Assembly (NCBI RefSeq): GCF_004000215.1
Contig: NZ_RBVY01000003.1
Span: 230,970 to 294,969 of the forward strand
Direction of reading: 5' to 3'
From: Nitratireductor alexandrii
GTDB taxonomy: Bacteria; Pseudomonadota; Alphaproteobacteria; Rhizobiales; Rhizobiaceae
DNA: 64,000 nucleotides
Position numbers and translations under genes: made by a program. The notes below the pieces were generated by a model. The model was not told the origin of the DNA. It saw only the letters and a program-made list of their open reading frames with translations, and did no database searches. Below, one piece after another: positions 8,640 through 17,523 of this stretch. Numbering within the stretch: the first letter of the stretch is position 1; the number at the start of each line of letters is the position of its first letter.

Positions 8640-10469
8640 CTACCCTTGCTCGACCGTCTCGCGCAGCATCTCCAGTTCCAGCCATTCCTCCTCCATGGCG
8701 GCCAGTTCCATCTTCTTATCGTCGAGCTTTGCGGCAATCTTCGCAAATCCTTCCGGATCGCGCACGTAAAACTCCGGATCGGCGAGCCGGACTTCCAGCT
8801 TCTCGATCTCGCCTTCAGCCTGATCGATCTTGCCCGGCAAGGTCTCGAGCGCGAATTTTTGCTTGTAGGACAGTTTCCGGGCCGGCTGCCTGGCCGGTTG
8901 CGGTCGCGCGGCCGATGACGACAGGGCGCCGTCCGGCTTGGCCCCGCCTTTCTTGTCGCCGCCGCCAAGCGCAAAGCGCGTGCTGCCGCGCTGGGCAAGC
9001 ATGTCGCTATAGCCTCCGGCATAGTCGACCCAACGGCCGCCTCCCTCCGGGGCGATCGTGCTGGTCACCGTGCGGTCGAGGAAGTCGCGATCGTGGGAGA
9101 CCAGGATCACCGTGCCGGAAAAGCCGGCGACGAGTTCCTGCAACAGGTCGAGCGTTTCCATGTCGAGATCATTGGTGGGCTCGTCGAGCACCAGAAGATT
9201 GGCCGGCCGCGCCAGAAGCCGGGCCAGGATCAGCCGCGCCTTCTCGCCGCCCGACAATTCCCGTACCGGCGTACGCGCCTGCTCCGGCTTGAACAGGAAA
9301 TCCTTCATATAGGAGACGACGTGGCGTTCCTCGCCATTGACGGAGACCGTCTCGCCGCGGCCATCGGTCAGGAAATGCGCCAGGGTCTCGTCAGGGTCGA
9401 GCGCGTCTCGCCGCTGGTCGAGCGTGGCGATCTCAAGGTTCACGCCGAGCCGAACAGTGCCGCTGTCCGGCTCAAGCGCGCCGATAAGCATTTTCAAAAG
9501 CGTGGTCTTGCCGGCTCCGTTCGGGCCGACAAGACCGACCCGGTCGCCGCGCTGGATACGGATCGAGAAATTGTCGACCACCGGCGGACCGTCGAAGCGT
9601 TTGGCGATCGCCTTGGCCTCGATGACGAGCTTTCCCGAGTCCGTCGCGTCGCTTGCCACCAGTTTCGCCGCGCCCTCCGCGCCGCGATGATTGCGAAACC
9701 GCTCGCGCAGCGTGGTCAATTCGCCGAGACGGCGCACATTGCGCTTGCGCCGCGCGGTCACCCCATAGCGCAGCCAGTGTTCCTCGCGCGCGATCTGGCG
9801 GCCGAGTTTGTGCTGTTCGCGCTCCTCTTCCTCCAGAAGCGTGTCGCGCCAGGCCTCGAAATGGGCGAACCCCTTGTCGAGACGCCGCGCCACGCCACGG
9901 TCGAGCCACACCGTCGCGCGTGTCACGGTCTCCAGGAACCGCCGGTCGTGCGAGATCACCACCACGGCGGAGGCGGTACGCGAAAGCTCGTCCTCCAGCC
10001 ATTCGATCGTCGAAAGGTCAAGATGGTTGGTCGGCTCGTCGAGCAGCAGGATGTCCGGTGCGGGCGCGAGAACCCGGGCAAGCGCGGCCCGGCGCGCCTC
10101 GCCGCCCGAAAGCAGCTGCGGATCCGCGCCGGCCTCGAGCCCCAGGCTTTCGATCAGATAAGCCGCGCGATACGGATCGTCCGCCGGGCCGAGCCCAGCC
10201 TCGACATAGTCCTCGACAGTGGAAAACCCTTCGAAATCCGGCGCCTGCGGCAGATAGCGAACCGTCACGGCGGGGTGACGAAACACCTCGCCATCCTGCG
10301 GTTCGACCAGCCCGGCCGCGATCTTCAGCAAGGTCGACTTGCCCGAACCGTTGCGCCCGACAAGGGCGATCTTTTCGCCCGGCGCGACCGAAAGCGTTAC
10401 CTCATCGAGCAGCGGCGTGCCGCCGAAGGTGAGCCGGATGGCGTCGAGGCGCAGAAGCGGTGGAGCCAT
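8640..10469 (-). CDS. uup: ABC-F ATPase, Uup-like
   Basis: A 609-residue soluble protein with two ABC domains in one chain and no membrane segments. Walker A motifs are GRNGSGKST and GPNGAGKTT. Signatures are LSGGEARRA and LSGGEKARL, and both have LLDEPTNHLD/LVLDEPTNDLD. The C-terminal 70 residues are a coiled coil (KIDQAEGEIEKLEVRLADPE), typical of Uup. ABC-F proteins act on ribosomes, and Uup also on branched DNA. It sits between thiN (upstream, 6-base gap) and the GNAT gene, all on the minus strand. Confidence 0.92.
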   Translation of the reverse strand: MAPPLLRLDAIRLTFGGTPLLDEVTLSVAPGEKIALVGRNGSGKSTLLKIAAGLVEPQDGEVFRHPAVTVRYLPQAPDFEGFSTVEDYVEAGLGPADDPYRAAYLIESLGLEAGADPQLLSGGEARRAALARVLAPAPDILLLDEPTNHLDLSTIEWLEDELSRTASAVVVISHDRRFLETVTRATVWLDRGVARRLDKGFAHFEAWRDTLLEEEEREQHKLGRQIAREEHWLRYGVTARRKRNVRRLGELTTLRERFRNHRGAEGAAKLVASDATDSGKLVIEAKAIAKRFDGPPVVDNFSIRIQRGDRVGLVGPNGAGKTTLLKMLIGALEPDSGTVRLGVNLEIATLDQRRDALDPDETLAHFLTDGRGETVSVNGEERHVVSYMKDFLFKPEQARTPVRELSGGEKARLILARLLARPANLLVLDEPTNDLDMETLDLLQELVAGFSGTVILVSHDRDFLDRTVTSTIAPEGGGRWVDYAGGYSDMLAQRGSTRFALGGGDKKGGAKPDGALSSSAARPQPARQPARKLSYKQKFALETLPGKIDQAEGEIEKLEVRLADPEFYVRDPEGFAKIAAKLDDKKMELAAMEEEWLELEMLRETVEQG

Positions 10470-10475
10470 GATCGG

Positions 10476-11123
10476 TCAGCCCGCCTTTTTCGGTTGCGGA
10501 TGGGCAAGCAGCACGGCGCGGCCCGTCTCGAGGGAAAGGTGCAGCGGACCGGCCACTTCGTTCGACAGGGTGAGCGAGGATCCGAAAGCGATCTCGACAT
10601 TGTCGAGCGGCCATTTCGCGCCCTTGACGCTCAGGCCCGACAGTGCCGAAAAGGCAAGAATGCTGAACAGCGTGCCCGGCGCATAGTCGTATCCTGCCTC
10701 CGTCCCGGCCAGGAGCGGATGGCCCTCCTCCACGCCGCTTGAAAGCATGGTCGCCACACCGCGTTCGGCCAGTCTGATCGCCACGGACATATGCAAAAAG
10801 GCGTGGTCGGCGCGCGGACCGCCGAACGCGCCCACCAGAACGAGCCCGCTCGCCCCCCTGGCCAAGGCCGCGTCGATGGCGAGTTCGCCGTCGGTCTGGT
10901 CCTTGTCCGGCGGAAAGACTTCGCGCGCGACCGCGCCGTGGCGGGCGATCTCGGATTGCGAGACCGAATCGAAATCGCCGACCCACAATTCCGGCGCGAT
11001 CCCGAGCGGGGCCGCGTGGCGCATGCCGGAATCGGCCGCGATTACCCGCGTGCCGGCGAGTATGGCGTCGAGGCGCGGCGTGCGCACCACGTCGCCGCCG
11101 AGAAGAATGGCAAATCTGCTCAT
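10476..11123 (-). CDS. thiN: Thiamine pyrophosphokinase
   Basis: Transfers pyrophosphate from ATP to thiamine, giving TPP. It is 215 residues long. Seen: FAILLGGDVV, VIAADSGMRHA, LWVGDFDSV with acidic metal ligands, FPPDKDQTDGELAI and GAFGGPRADHAFLH, all landmarks of the family. The start at MSRFAI is supported by the conserved N-terminus. It is transcribed away from the riboswitch-controlled thiBPQ genes across a 295-base region. Imported thiamine would be pyrophosphorylated by this enzyme. It is not itself downstream of the riboswitch. Confidence 0.95.
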   Translation of the reverse strand: MSRFAILLGGDVVRTPRLDAILAGTRVIAADSGMRHAAPLGIAPELWVGDFDSVSQSEIARHGAVAREVFPPDKDQTDGELAIDAALARGASGLVLVGAFGGPRADHAFLHMSVAIRLAERGVATMLSSGVEEGHPLLAGTEAGYDYAPGTLFSILAFSALSGLSVKGAKWPLDNVEIAFGSSLTLSNEVAGPLHLSLETGRAVLLAHPQPKKAG

Positions 11124-11223
11124 GCCGAGCCCAGTATCAAGGACCGGTGCCGAGAGGAAGCCCACCCGGGCCGGCCAGGTCGTTCGCCAGGCCACATTCG
11201 ACGGCACGGTGTCGTCGACCGGC

Positions 11224-11252
11224 TTGCATGGGCCCGCGCGACGTCCTATGAA
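11224..11252 (+). promoter_or_regulatory. Candidate promoter of thiBPQ
   Basis: TTGCAT (11224-11229), an exact 17-base spacer, then TATGAA (11247-11252). The predicted start of transcription is about base 11259, immediately before the P1 helix of the TPP riboswitch. Confidence 0.6.
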
Positions 11253-11260
11253 ACCGGTGC

Positions 11261-11364
11261 TCTAACGGGGTGCCACGGCAGCTTTGCCGCGGCTGAGAGG
11301 CATTCGGGTCCGTCCCGGCCAACCCGCCGAACCTGATCCGGTTTGTACCGGCGGAGGGATTAGA
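11261..11364 (+). ncRNA. TPP riboswitch (THI element)
   Basis: Conserved THI-box blocks occur in order: GGGGTGCC, GGCTGAGA, AACCCGCCGAACCTGATCCGG, and a 3' block ACCGGCGGAGGGA. P1 pairs TCTAA (11261-11265) with TTAGA (11360-11364). Binding of thiamine pyrophosphate should repress the downstream thiBPQ genes. Just after the aptamer, GCTCCT (11366-11371) is complementary to the thiB Shine-Dalgarno AGGAGC (11408-11413). This suggests control at translation initiation. No T-run terminator is evident before thiB. Confidence 0.95.
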
Positions 11365-11418
11365 CGCTCCTTGCAAAGCGCCTGATTTCCCTTTCAACAC
11401 GAACGAGAGGAGCCGCTC

Positions 11419-12438
11419 ATGCGCGCACGGGGACCAACGACGATTTTAACGACCGGCCTGGCGGCCATGCTGCTCGTGCAGCCGGCGGCCGCACAAGACG
11501 CCAAGGACAAGGTCACCGTCTACACTTATGACAGCTTCACCGCCGAATGGGGTCCCGGCCCGTTGGTGGAAAAGGCTTTCGAGGCTGAATGCGCCTGCGA
11601 TCTCGAATTCGTCTCGGTCGCCGATGGCGTTGCGCTTCTCAACCGGCTGCGCCTGGAAGGCGATGCCGGCAAGGCCGACATCGTGCTCGGCCTCGACACC
11701 AATCTCGTCGTCGACGCCAAGCAGACCGGCCTGTTCGCCCCGCACGGGATCGACACCGGCGACGTCTCGGTTCCCGGCGGCTGGGACGACGAGTTTTTCG
11801 TGCCGTATGACTACGGTTACTTCGCCGTCGTCTACGACGGCGAAGCGATCCAGGATCCGCCCGCCAGCCTAAAGGCCCTGGTCGAGGGCGACAGCGAGGA
11901 CAAGATCGTCATCCAGGACCCGCGTACCTCCACGCCGGGCCTCGGCCTGCTGTTATGGGTGAAATCGGTCTATGGCGAGGACGCCGCCGCCGCCTGGGAA
12001 AAACTTGCCGAGCGCGTTCTGACCGTGACGCCGGGCTGGAGCGAGGCCTATGGCTTGTTCACCAGCGGCGAAGCGCCGATGGTATTGTCCTACACGACCT
12101 CGCCCGCCTATCACATGATCGCCGAGGACACCGACCGCTACCGGGCGGCGGCGTTCGCGGAAGGCCATTATCTGCAGATCGAGATCGCCGGCCTGACCCA
12201 GAAGGGGGCCGAAAACCCGCTCGCGCGCGCGTTTCTTTCCTTCATGACCGGGCCGGCCTTCCAGGATGTGATCCCGGAGACCAACTGGATGTTTCCGGCC
12301 GGAAAAACCGATAAACCGCTCGATCCGGCCTTCGACAAGCTGGTTCAGCCGCAAGAAAGCCTGCTGTTCAGCCCCGAGGAGGTCGCCGAAAACCGCGACG
12401 CGTGGGTCGATGAGTGGCTGGCCGTCATGAGCCGCTGA
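11419..12438 (+). CDS. thiB: Thiamine ABC transporter substrate-binding protein
   Basis: A periplasmic thiamine/TPP-binding protein, 339 residues, with a signal peptide cleaved near VQPAAAQD. Family landmarks: [56 protein letters not shown] and the ligand-pocket segment [10 protein letters not shown]. The Shine-Dalgarno AGGAG lies seven bases before ATG. It is the first gene after the TPP riboswitch, and its stop overlaps the thiP start (TGATG). Confidence 0.97.
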   Translation: MRARGPTTILTTGLAAMLLVQPAAAQDAKDKVTVYTYDSFTAEWGPGPLVEKAFEAECACDLEFVSVADGVALLNRLRLEGDAGKADIVLGLDTNLVVDAKQTGLFAPHGIDTGDVSVPGGWDDEFFVPYDYGYFAVVYDGEAIQDPPASLKALVEGDSEDKIVIQDPRTSTPGLGLLLWVKSVYGEDAAAAWEKLAERVLTVTPGWSEAYGLFTSGEAPMVLSYTTSPAYHMIAEDTDRYRAAAFAEGHYLQIEIAGLTQKGAENPLARAFLSFMTGPAFQDVIPETNWMFPAGKTDKPLDPAFDKLVQPQESLLFSPEEVAENRDAWVDEWLAVMSR

Positions 12439-14039
12439 TGAGCGCCGGCCCTCCGCGGGCCGGCTTCGCCGCGCTCGCCTGCATCGCGCTGCTCGTGGCG
12501 GGTGCGGGCGCCGGCCTGCTTTTGGAAGCCATGCGCGCGCCGCAGGCGCTGCTCGCCGCGCCCGATGCCTATCTGCTGCGCATCGTGCGCTTCACGCTGT
12601 GGCAAGCCATGGTGTCGACCGTATTGTCGGTCGTGCCGGCGATCTTCGTGGCGCGTGCGCTGGCGAGTCATCCGACCTTTCCCGGGCGGGCGCTGGTGCT
12701 GCGGCTGTTTGCACTGCCGCTCGCCCTGCCGCCACTGGTCGCCGCTCTCGGCATTCTCGCGCTGCTCGGCCGGTCGGGCCTGATCGCCGATCTGTATGCC
12801 GCGCTGGGCGGCGGCCGCTGGCCGGGCATCTACGGCCTGGCCGGGATCCTGGTCGCCCACACCTTCTTCAACCTGCCGCTCGCCACACGTTTCCTGTTGC
12901 AGGCGCTCGACACCGTGCCGGCCGATCAGTGGCGCCTGGCCAGCCAGCTCGGCATGAACGCCCGCGCCCGGTTCCGCTTCGTCGAATGGCCGGCGATCCG
13001 TGCCAGCCTCGGCGGCGTCGCCGGCATCGTCTTCATGCTGTGCGTCACCTCCTTCACGATCGTCCTCGTGCTCGGCGGCGGGCCGGCCGCGACCACGCTC
13101 GAAGTGGCGATCTACCAGGCGCTGCGCTTCGATTTCGATCCCGCGCGCGCGCTGGTCCTGACCGCGTTGCAACTCGTCCTGACCGGATTTGCCCTCTATT
13201 TGCTTTTTCGCCTCGGCGCGGACCTGACCGCCGAGGCCAATCCCTCCGTGTCGGCGCGGCGCTTTTCGGCGCCCGGAACCGGCGAACGCCTTGCCAATCT
13301 ATGCCTGATCGCGCTCGCCGCCACCTATGTCGCCGCGCCGCTGGCGGCGGTTCTGATCGCCGGGCTGCAGGCCGACTTGCCGCGCCTGGCCGGCGAGGCC
13401 GCCGTTCATCGCGCCGCCGCGACCAGCCTCGTCCTGGCGGTCTGCGCGGCAACCTTGTGCCTGATGCTGACCTACGCGCTCGTCAGGACGCGCCACGCGC
13501 TGGCGCGCGCGCGCGGGGCACGGCCGGCCTCGCTCGCCGAACGCGCCATGGACCAAGGCGCCAGCCTGGTGCTCGTCGTGCCGCCGATCGTTCTGGGCGC
13601 GGGCTGGTTCATCCTGTTGCGCCATTTCGCCGACGCCTTCGCCATTGCGCCGATCATGGTGATCACCGTCAATGCGGTGATGGCGATGCCGTTTGCGCTC
13701 AGGGCGCTGCGTCCGGCCCACGATGCGGCGGCCGAGCGCCACGACCGCCTCTGCGCCAGTCTCGGCATCACCGGCTTCACCCGGTTGCGGCTGATCGATT
13801 GGCCGGCGCTCAGGCGTCCTTTTCTAACCGCCTTCGCCTTCGCCATGGCCCTGTCGCTCGGCGATCTCGGCGTGATCGCGCTGTTCGGCAGCGACCAGGT
13901 GCAGACATTGCCCTATCTGCTGTTCGCGCGGCTCGGCAGTTACCGCACCGCCGACGCGGCCGGCCTCGCGCTGGTGCTGGCAGTCTTGTGTTTTGCTCTG
14001 ATGCTGCTGGCCGACCAGCGCGGAAGGACCTTGTCATGA
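12438..14039 (+). CDS. thiP: Thiamine ABC transporter permease
   Basis: A 533-residue inner-membrane permease made of two fused halves, each with about six transmembrane segments. Both halves carry the cytoplasmic EAA-type coupling loop: [20 protein letters not shown] near residue 175 and [20 protein letters not shown] near residue 445. It moves thiamine received from ThiB. The start ATG overlaps the thiB stop by one base, and the stop overlaps the thiQ start (ATGA), so the three genes are tightly coupled. Confidence 0.96.
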   Translation: MSAGPPRAGFAALACIALLVAGAGAGLLLEAMRAPQALLAAPDAYLLRIVRFTLWQAMVSTVLSVVPAIFVARALASHPTFPGRALVLRLFALPLALPPLVAALGILALLGRSGLIADLYAALGGGRWPGIYGLAGILVAHTFFNLPLATRFLLQALDTVPADQWRLASQLGMNARARFRFVEWPAIRASLGGVAGIVFMLCVTSFTIVLVLGGGPAATTLEVAIYQALRFDFDPARALVLTALQLVLTGFALYLLFRLGADLTAEANPSVSARRFSAPGTGERLANLCLIALAATYVAAPLAAVLIAGLQADLPRLAGEAAVHRAAATSLVLAVCAATLCLMLTYALVRTRHALARARGARPASLAERAMDQGASLVLVVPPIVLGAGWFILLRHFADAFAIAPIMVITVNAVMAMPFALRALRPAHDAAAERHDRLCASLGITGFTRLRLIDWPALRRPFLTAFAFAMALSLGDLGVIALFGSDQVQTLPYLLFARLGSYRTADAAGLALVLAVLCFALMLLADQRGRTLS

Positions 14040-14776
14040 CCGGCTCCGCCACCGGACCGTCCGCCGACATCGTTCTCGACCGGGTCGGGTTCGCCTATCC
14101 CGGCGGTAGCGAGATGATGTTCGATCTGACCGTGCCCGCCGGGCAGGTTTTGGCCCTGATGGGCCCCAGCGGATCGGGCAAATCGACGCTTTTGTCGCTG
14201 ATTGCCGGCTTCGAGACGCCGCGATCGGGCCGCATCCTGATCGGCGGCCGCGATGTAACGGCATTGTCGCCGGCCGCGCGGCCGGTCACGATGGTGTTTC
14301 AGGAAAACAACCTGTTCGCCCATCTCGACGTCGCCGCGAATGTCGGGCTCGGTCGCGCGCCCAATCTGCGCCTTACCGCATCCGACCGCGCCGACGTGGC
14401 CGCCGCCCTGGCCCTGGTTGGCCTCGCCGGCAAGGAAAAGCGCCTGCCGCGCGAATTGTCGGGCGGCGAAAGGCAGCGCGTCGCGCTCGCCCGGGTATTC
14501 GTGCGCAATCGCCCGGTGCTGCTGCTCGACGAGCCCTTCGCGTCGCTGGGGCCGGCCCTGCGTCAGGACATGCTGGCCATCGTGGCCGATCTTCAGCAAA
14601 AAACCGGCATGACGGTGGTCATGGTAACCCACAATCCCGACGATGCGCGTGCCATCGCACCGCACCTCGCCTTCCTCGAAAATGGACAGGTGGTTGAAAC
14701 CGGAGCGACGGACCACATGTTTTCTCGGAAAGGCGGCGCCGCGCTGGGCCGATATCTCGGCGACGCACGGTCATAG
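14036..14776 (+). CDS. thiQ: Thiamine ABC transporter ATP-binding protein
   Basis: A 246-residue ABC ATPase: Walker [11 protein letters not shown]-loop [11 protein letters not shown], signature [14 protein letters not shown], Walker [12 protein letters not shown], and H-loop MVTHNPDDA. It energises ThiBP. The start ATG at 14036 overlaps the thiP stop. Longer in-frame readings upstream run through thiP in another frame and have no family similarity. It is the last gene of the riboswitch operon; a 110-base gap separates it from the M48 protease gene. Confidence 0.96.
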   Translation: MTGSATGPSADIVLDRVGFAYPGGSEMMFDLTVPAGQVLALMGPSGSGKSTLLSLIAGFETPRSGRILIGGRDVTALSPAARPVTMVFQENNLFAHLDVAANVGLGRAPNLRLTASDRADVAAALALVGLAGKEKRLPRELSGGERQRVALARVFVRNRPVLLLDEPFASLGPALRQDMLAIVADLQQKTGMTVVMVTHNPDDARAIAPHLAFLENGQVVETGATDHMFSRKGGAALGRYLGDARS

Positions 14777-14886
14777 CCGGCGAATTTCGGCCCCGGTAAC
14801 GGAAAGTTGCCCGCAAGCCGCCAAAATTGTACGCCACATTTATGGCGTTGCAATAAAAGCGTGCGTGATATCGTTCATCATGGCGC

Positions 14887-16464
14887 ATGGCCAAACAGGT
14901 GGAGATCGGACGCGCCGCACCTCGCCAGGCCAGGAAAGGAAACGTTCTGTCCACGACAAGCCAGCCAATCCTTGCGGGGCACGAATCGGTGTTTCTCGCC
15001 CGCGTGGCGCGCCGCCTTGCCGGCGTGCTTGCGCTCGCGCTGTGGGTTGGCGCGTGCCAGAGCCTGGACGGCGCCATAAGCGAACAGGCCTTCGTGCCGT
15101 CCACCAATCCGGTGACCGTCGACACGGTGACGCGCAACGACCGCATGGTCGAACTGGCGCGCGCCCAGCATCCGCGCATCCTGGCAACCTATGGCGGCGA
15201 ATATTCCGATCCCAAGCTGGAGCGCATGGTCGCCAAGGTGGTCGGCAGCCTCACTCTGGTGTCCGACAGTCCCGAGCAGACCTACCAGATCACCATCCTG
15301 AATTCGCCCAACGTCAATGCCTTCGCCCTGCCCGGAGGGTTCCTTTACGTGACCCGTGGCCTGCTGGCGCTCGCCAATGATTCAGCCGAACTGGCCGCCG
15401 TCATCGCCCACGAGATGGGTCACGTCACCGCCAATCACGGCCTCCAGCGCCAGCAAAAGGAAGCCGAGGAACTGCTGGCATCCAAGGTGGTCAGCGACGT
15501 ACTCGGCGGCAGCCAGGTGGCCAAGGCCGCGCTGGTGCGCGGCAAGCTGCGCCTGGCGCAATTTTCGCGCAACCAGGAATTGGAGGCGGACAAGATCGGC
15601 ATCGGCATGATCGCGGAGGCCGGTTACGACCCTTACGCGGCCGCGCGCTTTCTGCAGTCGATGGCCTCTTATGCCGATTTCCGCAGCATAAGCGGCGCCA
15701 CGGACGCCAGCCTCGACTTCCTCGCCTCGCACCCCAACGCGCCCCAGCGGATCGACCTGGCACGCGGCCATGCGCAGCGCCACGCACAGGCCGGCGCCGA
15801 CGGCCGCGATCGCGATTCCTTCCTCGACGGGATCGACGGCATGCTGTTCGGCGACACGCCCGAAGAAGGCTTCGTGCGCGGCAACAATTTCCTGCACCCG
15901 CGGCTCGGCATCGCCTTCGCCGTTCCCGATGGATTCGTGATCGACAATTCGGCTACCGCCGTCACCGCCGCCGGCCCCGGCGACGTCGCCATCCGTTTCG
16001 ACGGCGTCGCGCTCAAGCGCAATGTTTCGCTGGAAGACTATCTGCAATCGGGCTGGGTTACCGGCCTCGATCCCAACAGCATTCGCACGACCACAATCAA
16101 TGGTAGCCAGGCTGCGACCGCGCTGGCGCGCGCCGAGGGCTGGCAGTTCCACATCGCCGTGTTCCGCGCCGGCGGCCAGGCCTACCGGCTGCTGACCGCC
16201 GCGCCGCAGGCAAGCAACGCGCTCATGCCGACGGCAAACACCGTCGCCGGCAGTTTCCGGATACTCAGTGAGTCCGAACGGCGCAACCTCAAGCCGCTAC
16301 GCGTGCGCGTGGTGACGGTCAAGCCCGGCGAAACGGCGGGCACGCTGGCCGCGCGCATGAGCGGCGTAGGTCGGGCCTTGGAAATGTTCAGGCTGTTGAA
16401 CGCCATGCCGCCCGGCGCCGGCGTTTCGGCCGGCGAACGGGTCAAGATCGTCACCGATCGCTGA
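14887..16464 (+). CDS. M48-family metalloprotease lipoprotein with LysM-like tail
   Basis: A zinc protease of the M48 (BepA/YfgC-like) group. The active site VIAHEMGHVTANH (HExxH, about residue 175) has a downstream ELEADKIGIGMIAEAGYDP glutamate. The N-terminus has a lipoprotein signal, LALALWVGACQS, placing it in the envelope. The final 60 residues, VVTVKPGETAGTLAARM to GERVKIVT, look like a LysM module. The annotated ATG leaves about 27 residues before the hydrophobic segment, so the true start may be a later non-ATG codon. It may act in outer-membrane protein quality control. Confidence 0.88.
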   Translation: MAKQVEIGRAAPRQARKGNVLSTTSQPILAGHESVFLARVARRLAGVLALALWVGACQSLDGAISEQAFVPSTNPVTVDTVTRNDRMVELARAQHPRILATYGGEYSDPKLERMVAKVVGSLTLVSDSPEQTYQITILNSPNVNAFALPGGFLYVTRGLLALANDSAELAAVIAHEMGHVTANHGLQRQQKEAEELLASKVVSDVLGGSQVAKAALVRGKLRLAQFSRNQELEADKIGIGMIAEAGYDPYAAARFLQSMASYADFRSISGATDASLDFLASHPNAPQRIDLARGHAQRHAQAGADGRDRDSFLDGIDGMLFGDTPEEGFVRGNNFLHPRLGIAFAVPDGFVIDNSATAVTAAGPGDVAIRFDGVALKRNVSLEDYLQSGWVTGLDPNSIRTTTINGSQAATALARAEGWQFHIAVFRAGGQAYRLLTAAPQASNALMPTANTVAGSFRILSESERRNLKPLRVRVVTVKPGETAGTLAARMSGVGRALEMFRLLNAMPPGAGVSAGERVKIVTDR

Positions 16465-16507
16465 GCCCTGCCGTACCAGCCCCGGAGCAGACCGCGCGCC
16501 GCCGCGC

Positions 16508-17377
16508 TTAGGTCACGAACGGCGATGCATCCGGATGGCGCTCAAGCAGCACGGTTCTCAGCTTCGCAAGGGCCCGGTTTTCGATCTGGCGCACACGCTC
16601 CTTGGATACGCCGAGACTGTCGCCCAGGCTTTCCAGCGTCGCGCCGCTCTCGCGCAGGCGGCGCCGTTCGATGATCTCGCGCTCGCGCGGATCCAGAGCC
16701 TCCATCGCCTCGCGCAGCCAGCGGCTGCGGCGCTCGCCGTCGATCATGCCGCCGACCGTCTGATCCTGCAAAGGCGCGTCCGAAACCAGAAGGTCCTGGC
16801 GTTCCGCGCCCGGCCCGTCCTCCCGGTCGCCAATCGGGGCGTTGAGCGACTGATCCGGTGCCGAAAGCCGCGCGTCCATCAGCGCGACATCCGCCGCAGA
16901 AACCCCGATCGTGCTGGCGATCCGGTCGAACAGAACCCCGTCGGGCACGCCCGGATGCGCCCGCGCGAGCTTGGCACGCAATCGCCTGAGACCGAAGAAA
17001 AGGGCTTTCTGCGAGGAACTGGTGCCGCCGCGCACGATCGACCAGTTGCGCAGGATGTAATCCTGGATCGAGGCGCGGATCCACCACGCGGCATAGGTCG
17101 AAAAGCGCACGCCGCGCTCGGGATCGAACCGTGCGGCCGCCTCGAGCAGCCCGACATGGCCTTCCTGAACGAGTTCGTTCACCGGCAAGCCGTAGCGGCG
17201 GAACTTGGCGGCCATCGAGACGGCCAGGCGCATATGCGCCAGGACAACCTGGTGCAGAGCCTCTTGATCCTGCCGTTCCTTCCAGCGCACGGTAAGGGCG
17301 TGTTCCTGGTCGCGCTGGAGGTAGGGCGCCTTCATCGCCGCCCGCATCATGCTGTCACTCGCGGTCTGTCTGCTCAT
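16508..17377 (-). CDS. rpoH: RpoH-family heat-shock sigma factor
   Basis: A 289-residue sigma-70 family factor. Region 2 contains LPVNELVQEGHVGLLEAAAR, the FDPERGVRFSTYAAWWIRAS core and IQDYILRNWSIVRGG. The RpoH box follows (SSSQKALFFGLRRLRAK). Region 4.2 is LGDSLGVSKERVRQIENRAL. It starts at MSRQTAS, because the upstream in-frame ATG adds only eight residues. Alphaproteobacteria often have two rpoH paralogues with divided heat and oxidative-stress roles; I cannot tell which this is. It is divergent from the acyl-CoA dehydrogenase gene and convergent with the M48 gene. Confidence 0.93.
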   Translation of the reverse strand: MSRQTASDSMMRAAMKAPYLQRDQEHALTVRWKERQDQEALHQVVLAHMRLAVSMAAKFRRYGLPVNELVQEGHVGLLEAAARFDPERGVRFSTYAAWWIRASIQDYILRNWSIVRGGTSSSQKALFFGLRRLRAKLARAHPGVPDGVLFDRIASTIGVSAADVALMDARLSAPDQSLNAPIGDREDGPGAERQDLLVSDAPLQDQTVGGMIDGERRSRWLREAMEALDPREREIIERRRLRESGATLESLGDSLGVSKERVRQIENRALAKLRTVLLERHPDASPFVT

Positions 17378-17523
17378 GCGGCCCTCTGCTTGCGATGGCA
17401 TGCACCACGTTCTACGCTTCGGCGACCGGTCTGGATCAGCCGAACGCGGTGCGTCGGAGACATTCCTTTGTGGGGATGGGCCGATCGGTTGAAGGCGAAA
17501 CGCAAAATGACGGCATTCGTTGC

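Noticed and set aside
9093-10742. Plus-strand open frame of about 549 codons
   Set aside because: Antisense to the ABC-F and thiN genes, whose motifs are clear.
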